A DNA stretch of 64,000 nt from Vibrio neptunius. Lineage in GTDB: Bacteria > Pseudomonadota > Gammaproteobacteria > Enterobacterales > Vibrionaceae. The first letter of the stretch is position 1; each line of letters opens with the position of its first letter. Location of the stretch: contig CP079860.1 of NCBI GenBank assembly GCA_019339365.1, forward strand, positions 186,001-250,000, given 5' to 3'. Shown here one piece after another: positions 36,845 to 44,153 of this stretch. A program made the translations under genes and the position numbers. The notes under the pieces were generated by a model. The model was not told where the DNA came from. It saw only the letters and a list, made by a program, of their open reading frames with translations, and did no database searches.

Positions 36845-37327
36845 GGACAGGCACTAGACTGCATTGCTCGCAATCTAGCCGCAGCGAGTATATTTTTGGG
36901 CCCCGTTGCAAAAGCAGCGGTTAAAACGACTAAAGTAGCGGTTACGGTAGCAAGACATTCCGATGAAGCCGTTGATTTACTTACTGCGAGCTCGAAAGTC
37001 CATGATGCAACTAAAGCGACAGATGCCGCGTTGGGTGGTGCAAACAGACTAGCTAAACCTGGTGAAGTCTTTTACAAAACAACAAAAGAAGCTACGGAAG
37101 CTGCCAAGAAACTTGGTTTTGAGAAAACAAAGTTCAAAATTCACAATGAAACAGTTTTTTATAACAAAAAGAAGAAGTTATATATCTCTCGAGATGTCGG
37201 TAGCGGTGATGGCAATGGGGCGCATAATGGTGGTGTCTGGAAAATGGCAAAGTCTGTTAAGGAGTTAGGCAGCAAAAAGACGCGCTTAGGTACTTATGAT
37301 GCAGACCTTAATAAAATCGGAGACTAA
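36845..37327 (+). CDS. Ntox21-like toxin domain with pre-toxin segment, no start codon
   Basis: Open frame from the repeat stop. Shared pre-toxin segment (RNLAAASIFLGPVAKAAVKT...) followed by EVFYKTTKEATEAAKKLGFE, IHNETVFYNKKKKLYISRDV and HNGGVWKMAKSVKELGSKKT RLGTYDADLNKIGD. The HNGGVWKMA and TRLGTYD motifs match the novel toxin 21 (Ntox21) family, known from CdiA C-termini and predicted to be RNases. The domain looks complete; only the delivery part is missing. Confidence 0.75.
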   Translation, partial: GQALDCIARNLAAASIFLGPVAKAAVKTTKVAVTVARHSDEAVDLLTASSKVHDATKATDAALGGANRLAKPGEVFYKTTKEATEAAKKLGFEKTKFKIHNETVFYNKKKKLYISRDVGSGDGNGAHNGGVWKMAKSVKELGSKKTRLGTYDADLNKIGD

Positions 37328-37335
37328 GAAGCATA

Positions 37336-37755
37336 ATGATTATTAGTGATTTAATTAGTAGATTACATGAGTTGGATAATAACTTGTGCATGAAGGCAAA
37401 AGTCGGATCAGTATCAAATGATGCTATGTTCGTTGATATGTTTGGCAATAGTAATGGTCTTCCAACAATGCATTTGTCCGACGAAAAACCATTACCATCA
37501 GTTAAAAAATGCAAAACATTATTAAAAGAATTAGACATATGGTTTAAAGAAAGTACTAATCATAAACCTGAGTCCAATGTTTACTTAGTGGTCAGCTATG
37601 ATTATAACGATGGAAGTTATGATTTTAGATATTTTAAGTTAGTAAATGTATTTCAAGACAACGAGCAAATCTTCTTGATTGGAAATGAGCAAGAGTGTGA
37701 GAGTTTAAGAGAGCACTTCGAAGCATTTGATGAAAATATGTTAGACCCTGATTAG
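37336..37755 (+). CDS. Putative immunity protein for the Ntox21-like toxin
   Basis: 139-residue acidic protein (MIISDLISRLHELDNNLCMK...), 8 bases after the toxin stop and followed by a terminator. CdiI-type role inferred from position; no recognised domain. Confidence 0.65.
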   Translation: MIISDLISRLHELDNNLCMKAKVGSVSNDAMFVDMFGNSNGLPTMHLSDEKPLPSVKKCKTLLKELDIWFKESTNHKPESNVYLVVSYDYNDGSYDFRYFKLVNVFQDNEQIFLIGNEQECESLREHFEAFDENMLDPD

Positions 37756-37764
37756 GCTAATACT

Positions 37765-37780
37765 AGCCCCATTCGGGGCT
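37765..37780 (+). terminator. Terminator after Ntox21 unit
   Basis: AGCCCC, loop ATTC, GGGGCT, then TTTTTC. Confidence 0.75.
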
Positions 37781-37865
37781 TTTTCATTGCACACAATCCC
37801 TTACGTTTATAAAAGGTTATTAGGTTGCGTGTCTTGAAAGTAAATTAAGGACAGGCACTAAACTG

Positions 37866-38044
37866 CAGCTCAGTAGGATGACAAGAGCTTTGCTTTGGCT
37901 CGGTAGAAGCAGGTTGTTGCTATAACTGTAAATTGTAATTGGTGGTACTCTGGTTCTGGAGGGCCAACACTATGGCCAGAGCAAATGAGCATTCTTGCCA
38001 AGCTGAATTTGGAATGTACATTTGATATATACTGCTTCGAATAA
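37866..38044 (+). pseudogene. Immunity-gene C-terminal fragment, copy 1
   Basis: After a repeat, the sequence contains a decayed frame ending WYSGSGGPTLWPEQMSILAK then LNLECTFDIYCFE and TAA. The ending resembles DUF4279-type proteins (PE-L--LA-LGLE--FDIY). A near-identical copy lies at 40161-40340. Both end in the same terminator. Confidence 0.5.
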
Positions 38045-38045
38045 C

Positions 38046-38067
38046 AAAGCCCGCACTCGCGGGCTTT
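38046..38067. terminator. Terminator hairpin
   Basis: AAAGCCCGC, loop ACTC, GCGGGCTTT, then TTAC. Repeated exactly at 40342-40363. Confidence 0.7.
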
Positions 38068-38157
38068 TTACATAAATGAAGAACAGGCACCGATTTGAAA
38101 GGACTCTAATTATTATCTAGAAATATAGAAAAATCCCACCACATCAGAGTAAATTAA

Positions 38158-38760
38158 GGACAGGCACTAAATTGCAGCGGTAAGACGATATTTGGTGACA
38201 TCGAGTTAGATCCCCTTGCTCGCAATCTAGCCGCAGCGAGTATATTTCTGGGCCCCGTTGCAAAAGCAGCGGTTAAAACGACTAAAGTAGCGGTTACGGT
38301 AGTAAGACATTCCGATGAAGCCGCTGATTTACTTACTGCGAGCTCGAAAGTCCATGATGCCACTAAAGCGACAGATGCAGCGCTGGGTGGTGTTACAAAG
38401 TTAACAGGGAACAGTTGGAAGTTTAACCCTCAAAGAGATTTAGACTTGAGGGGGACTGGCGCCACATTCAGGGATGCCTTGGACGAAGCATTCAAAAGAA
38501 CGGGTGTTCCTCGCGACCAGTTTAAGGTAACAAAGTGGGGGCGTGATCAAAATGGAAAAAGTGTACCAGTTGAATACTCGGGGCTAGGAGGAGCCAATGT
38601 AAATATGGACATTCCGCAGTGGAACAATGTCAAACCTAATGGTTCTATTGGGGCTGGCCCGCACCAACCACACATTGGTTATCAAACTCCTGGAAAAGGA
38701 AGCAGCAGAGTTCGAGACCATATTTTTACGATTACATCCCAGCAACAAGAAGGTAAGGCC
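38158..38760 (+). CDS. Pre-toxin plus toxin domain, copy 2, intact and in frame with immunity gene
   Basis: Same content as the unit at 34737 but with no frameshift: GKTIFGDIELDPLARNLAAA, then WKFNPQRDLDLRGTGATFRD, RTGVPRDQFKVTKWGRDQNG and HQPHIGYQTPGKGSSRVRDH IFTITSQQQ. No start codon apart from internal TTG/GTG; the frame opens at the repeat TAA. There is no stop before the immunity ATG at 38761, so the reading frame is one 342-codon ORF. Tentatively Ntox47-like. Confidence 0.6.
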
Positions 38761-39183
38761 ATGAGCAACGCTGACGAAATAGTTAATGTAGGTAAGGAGC
38801 TGGGTATAAAATGTTCTCTACTGGCAGAGGTAGAAGGCAAGGCTTTAGTATCGAAGGTTTTAGACAAGTTTGAGCCATTTAAAGTTACTGGACATCTTGC
38901 AATAGATCGAGACTCTATCTCGATACCACTGGAAGGAAACGAGTTCTCTTATTCAGAAAGGTTGGATAATGAAGATGCTTTTATCTTTTTTGATCAAGAG
39001 GGTGACGATAGAAAACGCGTCGTACACATAGAAGATGCAAGGACAATATGTAGAATAATGGAAAACTCATTTGGAATGGAATATTTTTTATCTAATAAGA
39101 ATGCTACATATCTTGTTGCGGTTAATTGGTACACGATAGAAGTGGCCGGTACATTGTCAGATAGATTTGCTGATTTAGTTTAG
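38761..39183 (+). CDS. Putative immunity protein, copy 2
   Basis: 140 residues beginning MSNADEIVNVGKELGIKCSL. Differs from copy 1 at only a few positions (for example ARTICRIMEN against ARTICRIMDN). It can be made from its own ATG (AAGGT upstream) or as the end of the toxin frame. Confidence 0.65.
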   Translation: MSNADEIVNVGKELGIKCSLLAEVEGKALVSKVLDKFEPFKVTGHLAIDRDSISIPLEGNEFSYSERLDNEDAFIFFDQEGDDRKRVVHIEDARTICRIMENSFGMEYFLSNKNATYLVAVNWYTIEVAGTLSDRFADLV

Positions 39184-39207
39184 TGTTGCAAAGAGAAGGT
39201 GAATTAA

Positions 39208-39648
39208 GGACAGGCACTAAATTGCACTTCGGTAGCAAGACATTCCGATGAAGCCGCTGATTTACTTACTGCGAGCTCGAAAGTCCATGATGCGACTAAA
39301 GCGACAGATGCAGCGCTGGGTGGTGTTGACAATATCCCACTTATTAACGGAAGGAAGCCAATCAATAGCAAGTATGCGGGTAAGACCCATCCTTCAGGGG
39401 TGAAGTTTAATGAACAGGGTTTCCCTGACTTTTCACCCTATTCTAAGGCGCAGGTTGATATTAAAGGATTGACTGGTAATTACGCTAAAGACGCAGCGAT
39501 GGCCAATAAGGCTGTAGGCTTAAAAAGCACCCCCGATGGGTATGTTTGGCATCACGTTGAAAACGCAAAAACGATGCAACTCATACCTAAAGATATACAT
39601 AACGCAGTTCGTCACACTGGCGGGGCTGAGGTATTACGTAATCAGTAA
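39208..39648 (+). CDS. WHH-type HNH nuclease toxin domain, no start codon
   Basis: Open frame from the repeat stop: pre-toxin end (ARHSDEAADLLTASSKVHDA TKATDAALGGV) then PLINGRKPINSKYAGKTHPS, FPDFSPYSKAQVDIKGLTGN and GYVWHHVENAKTMQLIPKDI HNAVRHTGG. The WHH triad and the MQLIPKxIHNAVRHTGG tail identify the HNH/Endo VII superfamily DNase toxins of the WHH class. The domain looks complete; the delivery part is absent. Confidence 0.8.
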   Translation, partial: GQALNCTSVARHSDEAADLLTASSKVHDATKATDAALGGVDNIPLINGRKPINSKYAGKTHPSGVKFNEQGFPDFSPYSKAQVDIKGLTGNYAKDAAMANKAVGLKSTPDGYVWHHVENAKTMQLIPKDIHNAVRHTGGAEVLRNQ

Positions 39649-39665
39649 ATGCTGGAGTTATCTTA

Positions 39666-40139
39666 ATGAGCGTAAAATTCTCTAAACCAAAAACTATTGA
39701 GCTAAAAGACATAGACATTTTTGCTCAGATTCTAGGCTGTTCTATACCTGATGACTTGAAAAAGTTTTTTGTAGAATTCAATGGTTCGAAACCTGAGACA
39801 AATACTTTCACTATCAGCCAAGATAATATGTCGGGAGTTAATGAATTGATTCCTATCGCCAAAGCTTTGGAAGAGCGTAAATACTTGGATCATGTCGGGG
39901 AAAGAGCCTTTCCGGTAGCAGTGGCTGAAGGCGGTAACTATGTTGTCATTGACCTTGACCAAGGTCAGTCAGTTTATTTTTGGGATCACGAAGAGCCACA
40001 AAATATGATCAAGTTGGCAAATAACATTCACGAATTTTTAGATGCCTTAGTTCCGTTTGACCCAAATAGTGTCGAGCTAAAAGAAGGGCAAGTTGAGTCA
40101 GCATGGATTGACCCAGACTTTTTAAAAAGCTTGAAGTAA
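39666..40139 (+). CDS. SMI1/KNR4 (SUKH) family immunity protein
   Basis: 157 residues with the SUKH layout: ILGCSIPDDLKKFFVEFNGS at the N-terminus, FPVAVAEGGNYVVIDLDQGQ SVYFWDHE in the middle, and a C-terminal IHEFLDALVPF helix. SUKH proteins are the usual partners of WHH/HNH toxins, and the pair is adjacent here. The stop codon lies within the start of the next repeat copy (AAGTAAATTAAGG). Confidence 0.85.
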   Translation: MSVKFSKPKTIELKDIDIFAQILGCSIPDDLKKFFVEFNGSKPETNTFTISQDNMSGVNELIPIAKALEERKYLDHVGERAFPVAVAEGGNYVVIDLDQGQSVYFWDHEEPQNMIKLANNIHEFLDALVPFDPNSVELKEGQVESAWIDPDFLKSLK

Positions 40140-40160
40140 ATTAAGGACAGGCACTAAATT

Positions 40161-40340
40161 GCAGCTCAGTAGGATGATAAGAGCTTTGCTTTGGCTCGGT
40201 AGAAGCAGGTTGTTTCTATAACTGTAAATTGTAATTGGTGGTCCTCTGGTTCTGGAGGGCCACCACTATGGCCAGAGCAAATGAGCATTCTTGCTAAGCT
40301 GAATTTGGAATGTACATTTGATATATACTGCTTCGAATAA
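40161..40340 (+). pseudogene. Immunity-gene C-terminal fragment, copy 2
   Basis: Second copy of the 37866-38044 fragment, differing at a few bases (for example GGTCCTCTGG for GGTACTCTGG). Followed by the same terminator and the GAACAGGCAC repeat subtype. Confidence 0.5.
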
Positions 40341-40341
40341 C

Positions 40342-40363
40342 AAAGCCCGCACTCGCGGGCTTT
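40342..40363. terminator. Terminator hairpin (duplicate)
   Basis: AAAGCCCGC, loop ACTC, GCGGGCTTT, then TTAAC. Same as 38046-38067. Confidence 0.7.
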
Positions 40364-40395
40364 TTAACATAAATAAAGAACAGGCACCGATTTGA

Positions 40396-40580
40396 AAGGA
40401 CTCTAAGTATTGCCTAGAAATATAGAATAACCCCACTATATCAACAGTAAAAATATAGCATTCAAATCTCAATCGCTAATACCAGTCGTCATTTTTGTTA
40501 TAACTGATTGAATAAACGAGAAATAAGACGTTATAATCCCTCCCCTCTCTGGCTACCGATAAGAGAGGAAATCATAAAGC
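40396..40580 (+). promoter_or_regulatory. Promoter-bearing element, copy 1
   Basis: A roughly 185-base element with TTGAAT (40508-40513), an 18-base spacer and a perfect TATAAT (40532-40537), then a GAGAGG/CCTCTC-type stem. The same element lies at 41851-42030 ahead of the Ntox15 effector, and a truncated one at 38098-38149. Here it faces the barnase unit, but a repeat copy and a stop lie between them. Confidence 0.6.
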
Positions 40581-40604
40581 TATTAAATTAAGGACAGGCA
40601 CTAA

Positions 40605-41282
40605 ATTGCCGCAAACTTTGCCCACGGTTTTATTGGCTCTTACATCGATTATACTCAAAATGCGTTGGGGGGTATTCTTGACACCGACTTTACTTTAATC
40701 GAAGCACTAGAGCTGACAATGGACTTTGTGCCCGTTGTGAGTAACCTTAAAGCCGCGTATGAGTTTAGTACTGGTAAGACGATATTTGGTAACGTCAAGT
40801 TAGAGCCCCTTGAACGCAATCTAGCCGCAGCGAGTATATTTTTGGGCCCCGTTGCAAAAGCAGCGGTTAAAACGACTAAAGTAGCGGTTACGGTAGCAAG
40901 ACATTCCGATGAAGCCGCTGATTTACTTACTGCGAGCTCGAAAGTTCATGATGCCACTAAAGCGACAGATGCAGCGCTGAATGTTACAAAGGGTGGAGGG
41001 AGAAAACTTCCATTTACAGATAATGATCGCCTGACTGAGATCAATAAGACGTTAGACCGTATTGATACTAATGGACCATTCCCGCATAAAAGAGATGGTA
41101 TTACTTTCAAAAATAGGGAAGGTAAGTTGCCAGAAGGGAATTATAAAGAGTACACTGTTGATACCCTAGGAGCTTCAAATAGAGGGGCTCGTCGAATAGT
41201 AAGAGACCAAGACACTGGTAATACTTACTACACCGATGATCATTATGAAAACTTTATTCAAATTGATCCGAAAAAGTATTGA
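40605..41282 (+). CDS. Barnase-type RNase toxin with the longest pre-toxin segment
   Basis: Open frame from a TAA in the repeat. AANFAHGFIGSYIDYTQNAL, LIEALELTMDFVPVVSNLKA, STGKTIFGNVKLEPLERNLA (PT-TG-like pre-toxin), then the barnase/ribonuclease N1 domain: PHKRDGITFKNREGKLPEGN, YKEYTVDTLGASNRGARRIV, GNTYYTDDHYENFIQID. The Glu/Arg/His active-site pattern (EYTV, RRIV, DHY) is present. It would cleave RNA. No ATG; a TTG at 40665 is the only early candidate. The stop overlaps the barstar start in TGATG. Confidence 0.85.
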   Translation: MAANFAHGFIGSYIDYTQNALGGILDTDFTLIEALELTMDFVPVVSNLKAAYEFSTGKTIFGNVKLEPLERNLAAASIFLGPVAKAAVKTTKVAVTVARHSDEAADLLTASSKVHDATKATDAALNVTKGGGRKLPFTDNDRLTEINKTLDRIDTNGPFPHKRDGITFKNREGKLPEGNYKEYTVDTLGASNRGARRIVRDQDTGNTYYTDDHYENFIQIDPKKY

Positions 41283-41680
41283 TGGTTAATTTATCTGACT
41301 TAAAAAGAGTTTCATGGCAGTGCGTTAACTTTACACTGCCTGACAAATCTTCAGTTTTAAAAAATGTACTTGCTAGAGAAGGGTTCTTGGTAAGGGAGCT
41401 GGACTCGTCTTTAATAAAAGATGATGAAAGCTTGTTTTCAAGTGTCTCTAATGCCTTAGGCTTTCCTGATTATTTTGGTAGTAATTGGGATGCCATGGAT
41501 GAGTGTTTAAGTGAGTTGGACCTTTCTTCATATTCTGGTGTTGTTTTGTTTTTTGACAGTTCTTCAGATTTATGGAGGGATGCAACTTATTCAGCCGGTA
41601 AGTTTTTATCTGTATGGCAAAGTGCAGCTGAGATATGGGGAACCGAAGGGAAGCCTTTCCACCTGTGCTTTGTCATTTAA
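41282..41680 (+). CDS. Barstar-family immunity protein
   Basis: 132 residues with the barstar fold signatures: FLVRELDSSLIKDDESLFSS, LGFPDYFGSNWDAMDECLSE LDLSSYSGVV. The YFGxNWDAxxECL motif is the inhibitor helix that plugs barnase. Its ATG overlaps the toxin stop, so the pair is coupled. The partner is the barnase domain directly upstream. Confidence 0.92.
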   Translation: MVNLSDLKRVSWQCVNFTLPDKSSVLKNVLAREGFLVRELDSSLIKDDESLFSSVSNALGFPDYFGSNWDAMDECLSELDLSSYSGVVLFFDSSSDLWRDATYSAGKFLSVWQSAAEIWGTEGKPFHLCFVI

Positions 41681-41688
41681 TCTAATTC

Positions 41689-41710
41689 AAAGCCCGCACT
41701 AGCGGGCTTT
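41689..41710. terminator. Terminator after barstar
   Basis: AAAGCCCGC, loop ACTA, GCGGGCTTT, then TTAA. Identical to 33616-33637. Confidence 0.75.
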
Positions 41711-41803
41711 TTAATGCGCAGCTTGCTGGATCACTGTATCTAACATCTCCATCACAAACTGCTGCTTCGCTCTTGGTAGCTGCCTAATATGTTCGATCTG
41801 CTA
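41711..41803 (-). pseudogene. C-terminal fragment of a regulator-like gene (second copy)
   Basis: Minus-strand frame QIEHIRQLPRAKQQFVMEML DTVIQQAAH and TAA, homologous to the fragment at 33638-33820 and next to the same terminator. Confidence 0.5.
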
Positions 41804-41850
41804 CTCAGGAAATTGAGAGCATAAATGAAGAACAGGCACAGATTTGCAAG

Positions 41851-42030
41851 GACTCTAAGCATTGCCTATAAATATAGAATAACCCAAACACATCAACAGT
41901 AAGAATATAGCATTCAAATCTCAATCGCTAATAGCAGTCGTCATTATTGTTATAACTGATTGAATAAACGGGAAATAAGACGTTATAATCCCTCCTCTCT
42001 CTGGCTAGCGATAAGAGAGAAAATCATAAA
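41851..42030 (+). promoter_or_regulatory. Promoter element ahead of the Ntox15 effector, copy 2
   Basis: Contains TTGAAT (41960-41965), an 18-base spacer and TATAAT (41984-41989), followed by CTCTCT...AGAGAG. It should drive the effector-immunity operon starting at 42211 with a leader of about 210 bases. The leader 42031-42210 holds no gene I can support. Confidence 0.6.
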
Positions 42031-42210
42031 GCAGGTCACAATCGACCTTTCGCCTATTTTTCAGCCCCAAATCACCTTCCATTTCACCAATCTTCTTGTT
42101 AGATCGCCTAAACCACTAGTTTTATTAACCTTTTTCAATTGGTTAAATTGTAATCAACAAATTAAACCGTACAATCGTTAGTATCATTTACGCGTTGAAG
42201 GAGGTCTCAG

Positions 42211-43431
42211 TTGACTCGCATTATTGATATGCACCAACTCACTGTCAGCCATATTGACCAAATCGTTCACCCGTCGAGACTGCAATACTATGACCGGCGT
42301 CATCGTAGGATAGACAAAGACCGCAAGGTACTTCTGGCTGATTATTTGCACTGGGGAGATGGTGTGATCGACGCTTTTGGCAATGTATCAAATGATCTCC
42401 CCTCAAGTCTTGAATTCAAGCTCAAAAGCCTTCTTGGTATTCCTCTATACGTGGGAATGACATCAAAACCCTTACGCCGCTTGGAGGAACTTGAGGGCGC
42501 CCCACCGCCGCCACCGCCTTTTATGTCTGTTCTAGATTACGAAAAGAAATATGGCCCCGTAAAATATGGGCAGTATCCAGACAAGAGGAAATCTAGGGTT
42601 TATTCCGAAAGCACCCGTAAAACGCTATCCGGCCCAACGCTGGAAGACATCGCCGCTGACCCCAGCTTACAAGGCATTCAACCGGTTAATATTGACCCAG
42701 TTTCCATGGCAGTTGAAGGCATTGTAGATATGTTGGATGCTGGAAAAAGCTTTACCAATAACCCAACCTTAGGCGGTGTGGCGTCCATAGCCGTATCAGC
42801 GATCCCCGGCAGATATGCAGAGAAAATCGTCGATGAGCTGCCACTGAAAAAACTCGATAACGCGATGGCGAAATCGCTGCGTACCATGAAGCGATTTAAA
42901 GTCCCCTGCTTTAAGCCAGGACCAGATATTAAAAAGAGTTTCAAAGGAAGAGAGCGCGAATTGGAAAGCCATTTCGCTCGTCAATTGAAACATCAGGAAG
43001 CGGGCCTCAATGATCTAACGGTCGGCGAGTACATTGAAAACCGTAACCGCTACGAAAAAATGAGGCGTGCGAAAACAGGTATGGCTCAAGAGAGTTTTAG
43101 AATTGACTTTTCAGAAGACCTAAAGACTTCTCTCTATAAAAGCTACAAACTTAATATGACAAATAGGGAAGCTAAAAGATCAGCGAGTAAACGTACGCTA
43201 GAAATAATGGATAACCTAGCCTCTTTGCATGACCCTGATATGATAGCTGGCGGTAAAGATAAGGTGAACCGGATGGGTAATAAACGGGTAAACGCCTCTA
43301 TAGGGGCACAATGGCGTCATAAATCACGCCTAACTCAGATGGATGAACAGGCACAACGCGCTTTGGAAACATTAGGGCCAGAGGCAAAAATGAATGTCTC
43401 GCTGAAACGCTGCCCATTAAGTGGAAAATAA
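42211..43431 (+). CDS. Ntox15-domain effector (Tde-like DNase toxin)
   Basis: 406 residues, TTG start with a near-perfect AAGGAGG 7 bases upstream, which decides the start. N-terminal part (1-100) begins TRIIDMHQLTVSHIDQIVHP, not recognised; a PPPPPP run lies at about 96-101. A glycine/alanine-rich middle (NNPTLGGVASIAVSAIPGRY) may be membrane-interacting. The C-terminal 130 residues carry EYIENRNRYEKMRR and the HxxD motif in SLHDPDMIAGGKDKVNRMGN, followed by NASIGAQWRHKSRLTQMDEQ, as in Ntox15/Tde DNases delivered by type VI secretion. No PAAR or VgrG is fused or nearby. An immunity gene follows 4 bases downstream. Confidence 0.85.
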   Translation: MTRIIDMHQLTVSHIDQIVHPSRLQYYDRRHRRIDKDRKVLLADYLHWGDGVIDAFGNVSNDLPSSLEFKLKSLLGIPLYVGMTSKPLRRLEELEGAPPPPPPFMSVLDYEKKYGPVKYGQYPDKRKSRVYSESTRKTLSGPTLEDIAADPSLQGIQPVNIDPVSMAVEGIVDMLDAGKSFTNNPTLGGVASIAVSAIPGRYAEKIVDELPLKKLDNAMAKSLRTMKRFKVPCFKPGPDIKKSFKGRERELESHFARQLKHQEAGLNDLTVGEYIENRNRYEKMRRAKTGMAQESFRIDFSEDLKTSLYKSYKLNMTNREAKRSASKRTLEIMDNLASLHDPDMIAGGKDKVNRMGNKRVNASIGAQWRHKSRLTQMDEQAQRALETLGPEAKMNVSLKRCPLSGK

Positions 43432-43435
43432 CAAT

Positions 43436-44107
43436 ATGCATGACGAAGATTTTGAAATGTTTTTGGAAGAGTTTGGCGATCCCACCACGTATGTTCAGGC
43501 CATAGACCAACACATTGAAGCTTATCGGGGCATACTTCCTGACCAGTTGCTGAAGTATTGGCAAATGGTCGGATTCTCTGGCTTTAAGGATGGTCTATTT
43601 TGGATCACTAATCCCGCCGAGTTTGAAGATGTGCTTGAGTCTTTCCTCAAGGACACAGAGTTTGCCGATTATGACAACTACCATGTCATCGCGCGAAATG
43701 CTTATGGCGAACTTTATCTGTGGGGAATAAATACTGGACACTCATTGACAATAAAGCCGTCATTAAACTGGATAAAAACGAGTATTGGTGATGAAAATGA
43801 AATTCAGAGCGGGCGAGCTAATGCTGCGATACAGAGTTTTTTCGGTATTAAAGAGCCCAAAGATGTGGATATCATTAGCAACTCAATCCCCTTGTTCCCA
43901 TCGGTGCTCAAAACGTATGGCCCAGTGGGTAAAGATGAGGTCATGGTATTTACCCCTTACCTATTTATGGGCGGTAAAAAATCCGTTGATGCGATGGCCA
44001 AAGAGAATCTGCAGGTGTTCTTACACATCATGGCTGATTTAGGCGGTGCCGAAGTCATCGATATGGCCGCTATGGTCAGCAACGTCATCAAGCATTATGA
44101 GGGTTAG
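43436..44107 (+). CDS. Tdi1-like immunity protein 1 (GAD-like/DUF1851)
   Basis: 223 residues. N-terminal GAD-like domain (FEMFLEEFGDPTTYVQAIDQ HIEAYRGILPDQLLKYWQMVGF) and C-terminal DUF1851 domain (LFPSVLKTYGPVGKDEVMVF, DAMAKENLQVFLHIMADLGG). This is the Tdi1-type partner of Ntox15 DNases. Its N-terminus differs from the next four copies, so it is probably the original cognate gene. An earlier in-frame GTG at 43421 overlaps the effector end; ATG at 43436 preferred. Confidence 0.85.
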   Translation: MHDEDFEMFLEEFGDPTTYVQAIDQHIEAYRGILPDQLLKYWQMVGFSGFKDGLFWITNPAEFEDVLESFLKDTEFADYDNYHVIARNAYGELYLWGINTGHSLTIKPSLNWIKTSIGDENEIQSGRANAAIQSFFGIKEPKDVDIISNSIPLFPSVLKTYGPVGKDEVMVFTPYLFMGGKKSVDAMAKENLQVFLHIMADLGGAEVIDMAAMVSNVIKHYEG

Positions 44108-44153
44108 CCAATGTCGTTAAGCCCACACCCAAATAAATGAACCGGATTGCAAA

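Larger units (their letters stand above)
28721..41847 (+). repeat. Dispersed direct repeat punctuating toxin/immunity units
   Basis: About 19 same-orientation copies with core TTAAGGACAGGCAC. Clear copies are near 31055, 31928, 32665, 32695, 33826, 34730, 35780, 36837, 37842, 38150, 39201, 40137 and 40584. Variants with GAACAGGCAC lie near 29431, 38075, 40369 and 41821, and decayed ones near 28721 and 30424. Two subtypes differ after the core: CTAAATTGC and CGATTT. Nearly all sit at the junction between one immunity gene and the next toxin fragment, and stops in the element interrupt the toxin frame. It could be a REP-like sequence or a recombination scar; no transposase is present. Confidence 0.85.

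Noticed and set aside
28721..41847. Regularly spaced repeats considered as a CRISPR array
   Set aside because: Spacing is 30 to 1500 bases and the intervals are genes; no cas genes and no constant spacer length.
41960..42181. 73-codon ORF over the Ntox15 leader
   Set aside because: It covers the TATAAT promoter itself and has no ribosome site.
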